From Hesseltinella vesiculosa (lineage: Eukaryota; Mucoromycota; Mucoromycetes; Mucorales; Cunninghamellaceae): a stretch of 64,000 nucleotides of DNA. Shown here in pieces: positions 43,812 through 56,027 of this stretch. How positions within the stretch are numbered: the stretch's first letter is position 1; each line of letters opens with the position of its first letter. The position numbers were made by a program, and so were the translations under genes. The notes under the pieces were generated by a model. That model was not told the origin of the DNA. It ran no database searches and worked only from the letters and a program-made list of their open reading frames with translations. The DNA lies in assembly GCA_002104935.1 (NCBI GenBank), contig MCGT01000003.1:124001-188000 (forward strand), given 5' to 3'.

Positions 43812-44419
43812 GATTCTTCAAAAGAAAAAGAGTGAAAAAAAAAAAAAAAATTGGCGGAACCCAAAAAAAAGCCATCCATTCGAAGCTACCCTTGAGGGGT
43901 TTCTACGTTAGCTGACGCCCTGCTGGCATCTGTAGGTTTGTCTGCAAATGGTTCAATGGTTGCCTTTTCTTGAAAAACTTACTTGCACCAATGACCTGCC
44001 ATTTTCTTGTAGGGCAAGGTGGTTCAGCGACGATAAGACGAGGTTTGTTTTTGCCTGGCAATAGCCAAAGGGTGTCGTCGGACTTTTGAGTGATTTTTGG
44101 CCAAATCCGAAGGGGGTTGGGGGGCTCCTTGGATCTTTTTTTTTTAAAAAAAAAAATCCATCAACCAGCCTTGGGTGGCTAAATCAAAGTGACATTATGC
44201 AACGACACAAGCAGTTGCCGAAGGGTTCAGATGCTGCAAATCTCAAGTCCATCGATGAAGGTCGCCTGGGCAACTTTGTGTAAATCACGGCTTGGCTCCT
44301 CCATTTCCCCAGCCTAAAAAAACCCACAAAGACAACTCAGCCAATCAAATGAGGAGAACAATGTGACGTTGAATTTTTTCACTTTTCTTCTCTTTTTTAT
44401 TACATTACATTCTCATACA
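43812..44419. other. Divergent promoter, no gene
   Basis: About 600 bases between HCCS (-) and the RS/proline-rich gene (+). An inverted T8/A11 pair (44129-44157) could form a small hairpin. No open frame has content. Confidence 0.35.
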
Positions 44420-45861
44420 ATGGATCGATACCACCGTGGCTACGATGAAAGGTATCGAGGATACTATGACAGGCCCCGATCAGATACCTACAGACCACGA
44501 GAAAACAACTATCGAAGTAGCCGTGATTATGGAGGCCCGTACGATCGAGATGATCGTCGCTATCCACCAGCAACTTCTCGCTCGTCTCGCTCACCATCAC
44601 CTGCTAACCGACCGCCACCACAGCAAGAACCAGGGAGTAGACCTCCACCTCCCCCGCCCTATGGTGGCAGTGACCGCCATTATCCCAATGACCATCGACG
44701 CTATTATTCCCGTTCAAGATCAAGATCTCGTTCACCGCCTCCATCACGTCGGCCGTCTTACCACTACTACGCAAATCATCGCTCCAGCTATTCAAGAAGG
44801 TCCCCTTCACCTGATGACTATCGACGTGGATCGTATAGTCCTCGAGGCTCACCGTATCCTCCACCCCCTCCTCCACCTGCTTACTACCGTGGCAGCAACC
44901 CTCGACGCTCCTACTCTGGCTCATCCTATGTTCCGGGTACGAGTTCGGCCTTGCATCCCAGCCAAGGCCCTCTCCCACCTGCCAATGGAAGCCGTTTGTC
45001 AGAATCTCCTCGCTCTCAGCGACCTCCTTCAGCGCCTGTTTCACCGCCACCAGCTGCTCTGACTTCGACGCATGCACCTGCGCCTCCACCCCCACCACCA
45101 CCTCCTCCTCCTCCAAGATCCTCGGCATCAGCATCCTCCACCCCTTTTTCTTCCCCTCCACCCATGGATCAACGCCCCAGTGTCCATATCCCGCCTCCCC
45201 GCCCTTTCTCCACCTCCTCATCGACCTCCACCCCTGTCCGATCACCCATGGCTAGCTCACCTTCCTCTGTCCAAGCAATGCCTCCTCCCGCCCCTCCAAG
45301 TGGCACCAGCACGCCCACTGGCAACCCGTCTGGATACTTCCCGGAGCCTAGGTCTATGCCGCCCACTGGTCCTCGCTCTTCCCAGCCTTCGACGCCGCAG
45401 CAACCCCAGCCTCCTCTCTCTTCAGCAATCCCTCCAGCTGGACCTGCCGCGTCGTCTTACGGCTATGGCCATTATCATAGCGGCCATCGCTCATCTTATT
45501 CATCCGCATCCCATCGGCCACCATCTCTGGTCGTCCCGTCTTCTCAACCTCCTCGACAGCGTCCCACCTGGGCTGCTGAACAGGAGAAAGAAGTAAGGAT
45601 AAGTAAAATAGGAAGGCTGGACAGCAAGCTCATGTCTCTTTTCTCTTCTTCTAGTTGGAACATAGCAAGAGCGAAGAACGGAAATGGATGGACGAGGAAC
45701 TCAAGTGGACCATGACGGTGCGCAAAGTCCGCTTTGAATTGGAATTGGCCAATTGGGAAGCAAACAAACTGGAACATCAGTTGGCTCTCGTCAATCAGCA
45801 ATGGCAAGATCAGGGCATGGAAGCCATTGTCGGCCAGGCACCGGTTTATCCTCGTGTTTAG
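44420..45861 (+). CDS. RS- and proline-rich protein of unknown function
   Basis: Exons 44420-45592 and 45655-45861 join in phase. The first 390 residues are low-complexity: RS/RY repeats (SRSRSRSRSPPPSRRP), many PPPPP runs and Ser/Thr-Pro sites, as in splicing-associated and SH3/WW-bound proteins. The last 80 residues look folded: EERKWMDEELKWTMTVRKVRFELELANWEANKLEHQL, a charged long helix, rich in Trp. I do not recognise a family. A nuclear RNA-related role is only suggested by the RS region. Confidence 0.7.
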
Positions 45862-46047
45862 TCCTGGAATAAAGACAGACGAAATAAATGAATAAAAAAA
45901 TGGATGGTACAGTAAATGCAGCCTGCCTGCGCAAGAGGGAGGAGGGAGGATGATACAAGGGCGGGTGCAGCGTTTTTTTTTTTATTTGGAAATGCAAAAT
46001 GAGGGAGCAAGGGAAAGACAGGGGCAAACTTTTTTTTTTCATGGCGG

Positions 46048-47130
46048 TCAGTGATTGAAAGAAAAGAATTGGTCAAACTCGGTGTACATGCCATTGGCAA
46101 GATAGTCATCCATGTGGATGAAGCAAGAAGGATCGTCGTCATGGGGAGGTGTTGATTTTGGCCACGATGGTTGCACGAGCGGCAGCGTGGTGGCCTCGAT
46201 TTCCAAAAAGGGCGAGGCATAGATGGGAGTTGGCCAAGGGGTGAATAAAGTTGGCGAGTTTGGTGAGAAAAGCGCCACGTCTTGTGACATGTATTTTGTG
46301 AGAGGATCAGGGCTGTGATCGATGAGGGCGAGGGGGTCCATCATGAGAAAAGGTCGGTTTTCTTCATCGTCTAGCATGGGCAGGGAGGAGGTGGAGAGGG
46401 AGGACAGAGAATGATTTGAAGAGAGCAAAGGTGATGAGCAGGTGGATGAGCAAGGTGGCGAAGGTGGTGGAACCTGGAGTGTGGTGTCCAGCGATGAAGG
46501 CCGGGTCTTTTTCAAGGGACCTCCCGATGTCCTACCATTGTCTTTGATGAAGTCGTCGGGGCCGGTGATGATCATGGTATGCTGAGCCAGCAGACTGCTG
46601 TCGCTCTGAGGAGGTGAGCGTTTTCTGGACTTGGGTTTGACCTTTCGGGCTGGCTGAAGGGATTTGCTGGGAGGGGTGACGACGGAGACCGAGGCTGGGA
46701 GATGACATTGCTGCTGTCGTTGTATTTCTGTTTTTTGGGTCAAAAGGTGAATGAACATGGGCTGAGCTTCTTTGAGCAACGTCCAGTGGCTTCCTCGGTG
46801 TCGTTCGGCTCGGGCCAATTTTTTAAACTTTTTCTTGTTCAGAGACAGGTTGTGCCGAATGGAATTCTAAAATCGTCATGAAATAAGTCTCTCTCTCTCT
46901 TTTTTAATATCCTTTCTTACCTGCCAGCCTCGGTTGGCCATGGAATAATAAGGATACTTTTTAGAGATCCATTGATATATTTGATGCAGTGTCATGCAGC
47001 CTTCGTCACTGGATAGCATAGCATGAGCAATCAAGGTGGCATAGGTATAGGGTGGTTTGTCGCGAGCATGGCTAGGTTGCCACCATGGCACGATGGGTGT
47101 TTTGGTCAATGGGGAGCTTTTCGTTTTCAT
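46048..47130 (-). CDS. Forkhead transcription factor
   Basis: Two exons (47130 to about 46920, then about 46866 to 46048). The forkhead domain is near the N-terminus: RDKPPYTYATLIAHAML, LHQIYQWISKKYPYYSM, GWQNSIRHNLSLNK split by the intron after GWQ, then RHRGSHWTL. Helix 3 (NSIRHNLSL) is the DNA-reading helix and is perfect. The remainder is disordered, with a KPKSRKRSP basic patch and an acidic, aromatic C-terminus (DEFDQFFSF-like). Fungal relatives are Fkh and Sep1/HCM1-type regulators of cell-cycle genes, but there is no FHA domain here, arguing against Fkh1/2. Start is the first ATG; upstream exon not excluded. Confidence 0.85.
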
Positions 47131-47792
47131 CTTTTTATGTACAAAAAAGTCTATGCGAGCAGAAGATGAGAGAGAAACAAGGAAGGCAAAAAAGTGAAAT
47201 CTGGCTTCTTTCATTTTTTATTTGGAACATCATTTTTTGACTGGTCGTGAAGATAAAAAGGTACAGAGATCTTTGGTTCAGGTTGCACGAAATTGGCGTT
47301 TTTTTACTTTGCAACAAAAAAAAAAGGAGGTGGGCTTTTTTATTTTTTTTTTCTTTAGCCCTGTGATCAGTTGAGTTCTGGCCGGCTTCCAAAAATCATC
47401 ATCGTAGATCACTTGCATCTTTTCATATGAAGGAAGCTTAGCAAAGAAACATGAACCAAGTTGAAGGAGAGTTGTGCATCTTGCAGTTTTTTTTTTTGAT
47501 AATATGTCGGAAGCCATCCGATTTTTTAATTGTAACACGATGCATTTTGTGCACCTACCATTTTTAAAGTTCTCTCTCTTTTCAACAAACAAGATTTTTA
47601 CTTTGGCGCGCATTTGCTTCGTTTAGGCAAACTTTGAGTTTCGGCACGCCTGTGAAAAAAAAAATGTGCTTGTCACGTACCGTCAATCTACATGAAATGA
47701 ACGGAAAAAGTGAGAGGGGGGGGGTGTTAAAAAAATACTCAAAACAACCACGGCTGCAGAAATAAAAATAAAAACGCACCTTGGCAGATGTT
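47131..47792. other. Intergenic region, no gene
   Basis: About 660 bases between two minus-strand genes, with several T/A runs and one C/G-rich run (47713-47727). The short open frames on minus here are A/K-rich read-through. It probably contains the forkhead promoter. Confidence 0.35.
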
Positions 47793-49223
47793 TTATTGAG
47801 CAAGGTTCAACACGGAAAAGATATGATCTCGGAAAAGGGGTAGTAAAGTTGGCAAGACAGTGAGCGTGGGAGGCGTCATGGTAGATTCATGAGGGAGTTT
47901 GGGCGCGCCAGTGCCATCCTCGTCGTCCGAGTCTTCCTCGTCATCCAGCATATCCAGCTCAGTCATGTCAGACAGCACAGTGGCCATGCCCGAATTTGGA
48001 CCACCTGGGAGCACATCCAGAACATCGAACTCGGTGGAAGTTGAAGCCACGAGTTTTTCGCGCTGGCGCAGTGCGTGCCAATCTTTTCGTTGCTGATAAA
48101 AGCTGTGCAGGCTATCCAGTTCGTGTTTCAGCTGTTCTTGTTTGTCAGCGTCCCCGGCAAGCACAGCATCCATGAGCGTCGACATGTCCAGTGCATCGTC
48201 TCCGGTGGAAGCCCCGCCGCTGATAAACGTCGACACACGATCGACATAGGCCAGGATCTCGGCAAACACATGTGATGTATCATGCTTGTAGATGTCGTGG
48301 ACAAAGCGGTAAAAGGTGCGTTCATGGCGCTTGACCAAGTCGACAAACAACGGGGCGCTGTTGCCGACGTTTTGTGCATCGAGACTATCCAGGAGTTTGA
48401 TCAAATCATCCACAAATGCACAGGTGTCACTGACGGCGTCCCCAATATTGGCTGCCTTGTAGACTTGGGCAAGAGGCTCGTAAAAGAGGGCTATCAGATC
48501 CTTGATCAAGCCGCCCGTGACATCGCCTTGCAGGAGGCCCATCATCAGCTGTCGTTCCTGCTGGCGTGCATACAATTTCCAGAGATTGCCAAGCCGGAGA
48601 ATCAGTCGTTGAGATTCTTTGTCCTGGACGGCCACACGTCGGATCTGGTCAGGGGTCAATGCGGGGCCAATGTCTGGGTTTTGGAGCAAGGCTGTGGTTT
48701 CTTGCAGGAGCGATTCTAACAAAAAAAAAAAAAAAAAAAAAAAAAGGGTGTTGGTGACAGTTCTCGATTGCGGTTTCCAGGCATTCTTACGTCGCGTGGG
48801 CAGATCCTGAGGCCGAGGGGTTTCAGTGGCATTGCGGATTTTGGCACAAAGGCTGGGGTCATTGATGGAGGCTTCCAGGTCTTGAATTTGCCGTTGCAGT
48901 TCCTTGGCTTGATCCTGCATGTTGACCATCAAAATTCTATGCCAATGTCAAATCAGTGGGCGTATTCTCAACGAGACCTTCCTTTTCAATACCTTTGCAG
49001 CAGACTCTTGGTGCCTAGGGGCTGCGATAGGAACAAATCCAACACGCCTTTGATCATGAAAAACGGGTTGGAGATCTTCAGGACCTGACGAATGGCTGTG
49101 TACGGGATCAGCATGTGTGTGCGCTTCAAATTGCCAATATTGGTCACCGAGCGATCCGAGGTCACAAACTGGGTATGGAGAACAAAGGCAAAGCTAGGAA
49201 AGCAGAAACAATAAGATGCGGCT

Positions 49224-49256
<33 letters not shown>

Positions 49257-50510
49257 GCGGGGGCTCTTACTTGATGCGGCCCCACTCCAAGGCCTTGCGC
49301 ATATAGGCAGGCAGATCGTCCATGTTTTCGGTATCACGGATAGTGTCAAAGATCTCGAGGAGGCCACCAGGTTTTGCAATTTGCTGCTTCAGCACGGCCA
49401 AGAGTTCATTGAGCTGGTCCTGCTGGGCATCCACTTGGGTTCTGAAGGCAAGTGCCTCAGCTACTCGGCTGTCGTCCATGGTCAGACGCTGGGTGATTTG
49501 ATGCTGCTCCTTGTCAGAGAGCTCAGTGGGCTGGGCAGTCAAGAAGGCTTTAAAGATAGGGCTTTGTGACAGGAGACGGTGGCGGGCAATCTGTCTTATG
49601 AAGACACGCAGCTGGATACGATCTTTTTCACGATACAAGATGCTGTCGGAGGGGTGTTCTTGCTGTTGGAGTTGCACAGGAAGGAACCCGTCGTTGGCCT
49701 TGCTGGGGACAAAGGGCACTTCGATTGTGGGAAAGGCGGCTTGCAGGTCGTCCCGCAGCTGACGGAACTGCCCATACCGATGGGCCACCGTCACCAGATT
49801 GGCATCGCCAACTTTGGATTGCACAAGAAAATGAGCGTGCGTGGTATCGCTTCGGATGGAATGTTTTTCCACAATGGCTCTGATGGCCACCACGTTGACG
49901 TCCAGTCCTTCTTGCCCATACCAATCTAGCAGCGTGTCGTCTTCGTCGGTCACAAGGGTTTCGTCGGCAGGAGGGCCCAAGTGCAGGTTCGCCAACTCAG
50001 CATGGGCGTCGTCTTGCTGGTCTTGCTGCTCAGCAGTTCGGGCAGACACAATGCTAGCAGCATAGGCCGCGTCTTGCGTTGTCTTAATCCGAGCCGTCAG
50101 CGCAATCACGCCCACCTAGGTCATGTAAGAAAGAAAAAAAGAAAGGGTCAGGTGGTTCGCCCTCTCGTTTTAATCCTTTTCTAATGGCCTGCCTTGTTCA
50201 TCTTGGCCATGAGGACCCGGCGCTGAGTAGCGGATTTGTTTCGTGGCATGTAGGTGTCCAGTTTGAGTTTGTTGAATTCATCCAAGAACATTTGTAGCTT
50301 GGACCAGAACATGCCGGCCTTTTCCGGGCGATCTTGTTGCTTGAGAAGAGGGAAGTCGGCTACCAAGGACTGGAAGAGGTAGTTGACAAGCGGGTAGTTG
50401 GCTAGTTCGGCAAGGCGAGGCGCTTGTTTGAATGAATCCCATTCGTTTTCCAACTGGATGGCTAGCAATTCCTTTTTCAAGTAATGGGCTTGTGTTGGTG
50501 TCAGGCTCAT
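47793..50510 (-). CDS. PXB-PX-DUF3818 protein (yeast Ypr097w/Lec1-type)
   Basis: Large peripheral membrane protein with, in order, an N-terminal PXB domain (MSLTPTQAHYLKKELLAIQL; LFQSLVADFPLL), a PX domain (THAHFLVQSKVGD; YRQF-like HRYGQFRQLRDDLQAAFP; LYREKDRIQLRVFIRQIARH) and a long C-terminal DUF3818 region (NLKRTHMLIPYTAI; KGVLDLFLSQPLG; FYEPLAQVYKAANIGD; KRHERTFYRFVHDIYKHD). This trio is the Ypr097w/Lec1 family, which influences sterol and lipid distribution at the plasma membrane. Five or more exons, several with T/A runs of 20-30 bases at their edges (48720, 49230), as is common in this window. Start ATG at 50510. Confidence 0.85.
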
Positions 50511-50777
50511 CTTGGTAACGTTGATTAAAAAAAAAAAAAGTATGAAGAAAAGAGGTTCAAAGAGAAAAAGGCACCTATTTTTAGCGTTGTTCCACCGCGT
50601 GGGCATGAAAATGTCTTGCCAAGATCTTTTCACGGCGACGGTGACGAACTGCAAAAGGAAATCATCAACTTTATAAAGTTTAATTTGTACAAAGAGTTAG
50701 GTCTAACAGGGAATCGATCGAAAGAAGTGCGTGTATATATATATATATATGTGTGTTTGTGTGTGTGCGTGCGTGGT

Positions 50778-52212
50778 CTAGAGAGGGCGGGAAAGCCACG
50801 GATGTGAGAGCAGGGAAAGGGCGGAGGAACGTTTGTTCTGGTCCATTTCAAGCATTCGCAGCAGCATGGATGACCATCCGTCGGCTTGCTCAGCAGGCAG
50901 CATATAGGTGTCATGCAGTACGTCCCGGAGCCGGCGTTGCTTCAGCGTCTTGACACGGTGCAGTTCCTTTTTCAGGTTGAAGAAATCGCGCGAGTACCGG
51001 CCCTGCATCAAATTCCTTGGCACCACACGCAGTAACTCAATCATACCTGCAAGGTGGTCTAGAAAAAAAAAAAAAAAAAAAAAAAAAAAACGCCAATGGT
51101 CATGCACGGGCCACTCCTCCTATCTTTCCTACCATCATCTTTACTGAAATCGGGGCCGGCTTGAGGGTCAAACAAAAAGGTGCCGGTGATCATTTCATAA
51201 ATCAGACAGCCGAGGCTCCATAGATCGGCCGTCTGGTCCCAGTCCACGCCAAGAATCACCTCGGGACTACGGTACTGGCGAGTCTGGATCAGATGGCGGC
51301 CCAGTTCTTTGTCGTCCAAGCGGCAAGCATTGCCCAGATCGATGACTCGGATCTGAACATCTAGTTCTTGCCAGTCGTCCAAAGGGCATTTTTGCTCGGG
51401 ACAATAGCTTTCTACAGTGTCCACCACCAAGTTTAAGTCTAGTTTTGGGCTAAATGGCTCATCTACGGTCGTCAGGGCCCTTTAATAAACGATGAGAAAC
51501 ATCGGCCATGGGACGTGGGCAGATCAAGCTTACGTTGAGCAGGAGGACGCAGAGACAGAGGAGGCGTTGGAAAAGTTGGTGTCATCGTCCATCATGATAA
51601 GCATGCGCTGAATATAGGCTGCAGGATCGGGAACGGTGATCAAGATGTTCTCCGGCTTGAGGTCGGTATGGACAATGCCACACTGGCGATGCAGGAAATC
51701 CAAGGCTTCCAGGAGCTGGTGTGTGATTCGTTGGACCCATTTGACAGGTAGACCATGGAAGCGATATTGTTTCATTAGTGTCAGCAAGCTTGGCCCGAGT
51801 AGCTCAAACACCAGCACCATGTGGTTGCGGCCGCCATGGCGTTCGTCGGCCTCGTGACTAAAATGATCCAGCAAGGTCACCATATACGCCGGTCCACCCT
51901 GTTCTTGTTGTTTTTGCTGCACTCGTTTAAGTAAATTGATTTCGTCCAGAGCAGTCTTGACAAAAGCAGGTTCTGGTTTAGCAATTTTCACAGCCACAAA
52001 GTGACCCAGCCTGAGGTTGAAAGGTCATGAGGTTATCTTTATGAAAATGGGAAGCCAACTTACGAGATGTCTTTTGCTAACCAAACTGTTGAGAAAAATC
52101 CATAGCCAAGCTTGCATTGGACTTTATACCGTTGTTGCATGGTGACATTGGACCAGTCAATGTCCATGTGTGAGGTGGTGGACGACGAGATGGAGGAAGA
52201 GGTTGTTTGCAT
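50778..52212 (-). CDS. SR-protein kinase (SRPK/Dsk1/Sky1)
   Basis: Serine/threonine kinase that phosphorylates RS domains of splicing factors. First exon from 52212: a short leader, then YKVQCKLGYGFFSTVWLAKD (Gly loop), next exon FVAVKIAKPEP (VAIK Lys), HRQCGIVHTDLKPENILI (catalytic loop), an RVIDLGNACRLDD DFG-type segment (DLG, the SRPK form) and IQTRQYRSPEVILG, an SRPK-specific activation loop, then WDQTADLWSLGCLIYEMITG. The end is HPWLSRPL. The acidic/Ser insert between lobes (SSVSASSCST, LDLNLV) is short compared with human SRPK1. The neighbouring RS-rich protein (44.4 kb) could be a substrate, but distance makes this only a thought. Confidence 0.9.
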
Positions 52213-52841
52213 CGTTTGTAACTATCTATCGGTTTTTGAAAGGAGAGGGGAGGAATACAACCTTTTTTTTTTTTTTTTGGATGGACTATTTCATAACCCT
52301 GGCTATCAAAGGAATACAATAAAATTGTAAGAAAAAAAGGAGTGTCAAGGAAAAAAAAAAAAAAAAAAGAGTGGAGAAAATGGACTCCCAAATATTCTAA
52401 AATTAAATTTTTTGGGCTGTGAACATTGTCCACCAATCAACACCGAGGAAAAGACAGGCGCATGTGACATAATGACAGTTCTGTGAGCTGATCAACAGGT
52501 CGGCTAGATTGGGCAGTTCTATCGTTTTAGAAAGAACCTTGGGATTTTCAGTTTGCTTTTGATTTTACTGTCACTCATGGGGGCTCCCTGACCAGCAGGC
52601 GGAGAACTGCAGAAAAAAAAAGTTAAGCTTTTTTTTTCCCCGCCACCAAAAATTAAATGGGTGATGCGATTCAGGAATGACCAGAGACGGGTTGTGCACA
52701 TGGATTTGGCGTGCTTAGATTCGATTCCTGTCTTCTTGCCATTGAATTTTATTTATTTTTTTGGGGGAGTTTGCGCTATGCGGAATAATAAGAAAAAGGA
52801 GGAGGCAAATTACAAAGCATGAAAAAAGGAGAATGGGAATT
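52213..52841. other. Intergenic region with a weak small ORF
   Basis: About 630 bases. A minus-strand frame of 60 codons (52519-52701, with a possible 43-nt intron at a GGGGAAAAA donor) ends KIPRFFLKR. It has no family match and no conserved feature, so it is not called. T and A runs flank it (52262-52277, 52351-52368). Confidence 0.3.
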
Positions 52842-54626
52842 CTATAGCGAGCCATGGGCAAAGACGGTTTTGACCTGAGCACTGTCACGTTTGGCAAACC
52901 AGAGATACACTTCACCAATGCTTTCCAAGGCATCAATGTATTGATCCAACAGAGGGATGGGCAAAGGCACATACTCCGAGACCAGCTGGTCCTTCACCGA
53001 CAGTTCCAATTCGAATTCGTCGTCTTCCTTGGGCTTGCCGTCAAAGTCGTAGGCCATGAGCTTGTGGACGATCTTGTTGCCACTGCCGGCGGCAAGTAGT
53101 TCGTCCTTGTCCATGTGATGACCCAAGAACTTGACGGTGCCCTCCCAGCCGATGGAGGGGAGTACAAAGGCATCGAAGCCAAAGTCCTTGACCATCTTAC
53201 CCAACACACGCTTACATTGGGCGATCGAGCGTTGACGCTTTTCACCCACGGAGATGTTTTCTTCAAAGGTGATGTCCCAGCGGTTGGGAGGGCCGAATTC
53301 AAGCACGACGTTTTGCACCAGGTTCTTCTCAAATAGCTTTTGGGCCGATTCAAGGGCGTGCAATTCAAAGCCTTCGACATCGATCTTCAAAAAGTGGATG
53401 GGTGAGCGCAGAGACAAGTGTTCAGGCACAATGTCGGCCGACGAGGGGCCAATGCTGTTTTCTTCGATCCCCTTGGTCAACGAGGCGGCGTATTCGGAGC
53501 CAAGATCAGCAGGGTAGATCAGGGACTTTTGGGGGTGGCGGCCTTGTTGGTAGGTGAATAGCAAGTCGTAGTGGGGGATGGCGTCCAGACGGATCGTTTG
53601 AGTGCTGACGGCGGATTGGGTGTTGTGGTAATCCAGCGAGCCGATACCACCATCATCCACGTCAAAGTTGGACATGCCCAACTTTTTGTAACCGTCGAGC
53701 ACAGCAAAAGGAAGCACACGTAGGCGATCAGAGATTTCGTTTGCACGAGCACCAAAGTTGATGACACCTACAGAATAGGTGAGAAATAGTCAAAGGGAAC
53801 GAGGGGGGATACATACTGCGTAATTGAATTTGAGGTTCAAAGGCAATGGCGTGGGCACCGCTGACACCAGCGACCATGGAAAAGAGACCATGGTTTGAAC
53901 CAGCATCGACCATTAAAAGGGGGGTAGTGCGGTTGGCATCTCGGCGGTTCACACGGAGAATCCATTTCATCAGAGCATAGATACGATGTTCACGAGCATA
54001 ATGATGGCGGATAGAGGGGAAATGGCCGTCAGAAGCAATAAAGACATCAGGTTTGGAATTGATCTGTTTGGAAGGGAAAAAAAAAAAAAAAAAGTTAAAT
54101 TGCCGCTGTGACGAAAAAAAAAAACACAAAAAAAAAAAAAAGTATTTTCAGCCCTACCACTCCTAATTGCCAGGCATGGTCATTGGCAGAAAAGACCACA
54201 GATTTGTCGTTCAAATGCAGGGTTGTTTTGTCTGAGGTAGGTGCCACAGTATCAAGGTCGAGTGTCAAGTCTTTGTGGGTATCTAATGAAATAAAGTCAG
54301 AATATAAACTCAGTGGGCTTTCTCTATTTTTAACCCCACATAGAAAACAGCGTTTCTCCATGTGCCAATTAGCCGTCCCTTCCTCGTTCTCTTGGCTATC
54401 CATTTTTTTTTTTTTTACCTGGCACATAAGTGTTTGGTTGCTTGGGTGAATCTTCCATGACAGGGTAGGAATAATCATGCAAAGCACTTTCCTTGCTAGC
54501 AAGTTCATCGACAGGGCTTTTAGGGGGAGGAGGGGGAGGAGGAGGAGGAGGAGGAGGCACAGGATCAGGATTTCTATCGGCAACACCAGGCATATCAAGA
54601 CGGTCAGGATATTCATCCATATTCAT
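52842..54626 (-). CDS. FkbM-type SAM methyltransferase with N-terminal polyproline
   Basis: Exons (about 54626-54417, 54283-54160, 54064-53816, 53768-52842) give an FkbM-family SAM methyltransferase: LMVDAGSNHGLFSMVAG (SAM loop), AIAFEPQ, then FLKIDVEGFELHAL (a strong FkbM signature) and NVVLEFGP. The N-terminus has a run of about 13 Pro (PPPPPPPPPPPP) after ADRNPDPV. The junctions use GT-AG and keep phase. The exon before 54626 is unclear: an acceptor CTAG precedes GAAATGAATATGG, so the ATG may follow a 5' UTR intron; or a hydrophobic exon at 54730-54967 (FLLPFFFLLIIFCISC) could supply a membrane anchor, joining in phase 0. Target unknown; FkbM enzymes O-methylate sugars and other small hydroxyls. 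Confidence 0.8.
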
Positions 54627-55137
54627 TTCCTAGAAAAAAAAAGTTTAAATGAACATGTTAGTTATTTCCGAGGGGCAGCATTTCTTTTCAAAAGAAAAAG
54701 TACAGAATGACCACATGTGCCATAGCGTTCACACGATCTTCTTGGGTGGTAAGACCAGAAAGCAAGGTTTCCCAAAAAGAAAGTCAGCAGCAATACCAGT
54801 AGCCACGACTTTGAACAAAACCAAGGTTTCATGGCACGAAATGCAAAAGATGATGAGTAGAAAAAAAAAGGGAAGAAGAAAGCAAAATGGAAAAATTTGG
54901 TGATCGTCGCTATATGCGGTGTTTGAAATCCCCTTTACGATTCTGTGCCATTCTTGTTGCATCACAATTGGTCCATGCCTTTTAAGGCTTTACGGCCAAG
55001 TGGCACAAAAGTTCACAGGGTAGGACGAACAGAGCTGGTTGCACCTGAGCAGAGTATCATCCGTTGATAAAAGCGGGGGACGTGTCGTCTTTATTTTTTT
55101 TATTTCCTCCCTTTTTTTTTGGGAAAAAAAAGCAGCA
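54627..55137. promoter_or_regulatory. Divergent promoter region with candidate leader exon
   Basis: About 510 bases between the FkbM gene (-) and the SIP5-like gene (+). It includes the hydrophobic minus-strand frame mentioned for FkbM (54730-54967). The stretch 55090-55130 is T- then A-rich, just before the SIP5 ATG. Confidence 0.3.
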
Positions 55138-56027
55138 ATGGGGATTTCAACATCCAAGCAGGAGCAAGGGGAAAAGTTGCATGGACGACTATTAAAATCG
55201 CAAGGACTCTATGACCACATTGCCGTTGATTACAATAAAAGATGGGTGCGCAAGCTTATTGCAACAAAAAAACTTGCCCCTTTTTATCCAGGTAGGCATA
55301 GCCAGGGATTCCTTTTTGAATTTGATGCCTTGACCCCTTTTTCTGCATAGGCCATGACGGCGACAAGAATTCAAACAACGCTGACGCATCCCAAGAATGC
55401 CCCATTTGCTATCTCGTAAAATTAAAATAAAACAAAATAGAAAATGACTTTCTGATGGCCTTGTGCCCCTAGACATACCCGACGCCTCTCAACCATTCAA
55501 AATGCTGCCAAAAGCCAATTTGCACCGAGTGTTTTGTACAGATTAAACGACAGGACCCAATGGCGCCGCCCAGCTGTCCCTTTTGTGCTCGGACGAATTA
55601 TGCAATTACATATTCACCTGTCGTTCGGCACGACGAAGGCTTGACGTTTCCCACGCTTAAACAAATGAGAACCACCGCCGTCAGTCCAAGAGAGCCTGAC
55701 GCTGTATTGGCCGGTAAGAAGCAAGAGACCGAAATGAAATGAAATGCTTACCTCCCTGTTTTTCCTGTTTTCTGTAAAATAATATTCATTTTAGATGATC
55801 TACGCCTGCATCACAGATCACGGATGGCATCGACGTCCCCTTTTCTCTCCGTCTACACCTCCGACACTCTTCGAAGAAGCAGCTTTGAGAATTTATTGAT
55901 AGAGCTGGCCATGCAACGCTCCCTGAGGCACGCCTCGGAGCCAACTACCTCGACCAATGAGACGTACTTGGGTACCACCCGTTCGCTTTCCTCGTCCCTA
56001 GACATTCATCCTTCCAACTACTTTTGA
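55138..56027 (+). CDS. SIP5-like RING protein
   Basis: Four exons (about 55138-55291, 55351-55419, 55473-55713, 55795-56027). MGIS at the start is a good N-myristoylation-type sequence (Gly2, Ser). The Sip5 core is clear: [56 protein letters not shown], then [16 protein letters not shown], a cross-brace zinc-binding region resembling RING/SP-RING. The C-terminus has [11 protein letters not shown] and a helical block ([13 protein letters not shown]). Yeast Sip5 binds Snf1 kinase and the Reg1/Glc7 phosphatase. Note that CreC (next gene) also belongs to glucose repression in filamentous fungi, though this adjacency is not evidence of a cluster. Confidence 0.87.

Noticed and set aside
52519..52701. 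Small minus-strand ORF ending KIPRFFLKR
   Set aside because: Only 60 codons, no family similarity, frame partly from a T/A run; not separable from chance.
54729..54965. Hydrophobic minus-strand ORF as a separate membrane protein gene
   Set aside because: No clear start context, no partner exon with a good donor; best considered a possible leader exon of the FkbM gene.
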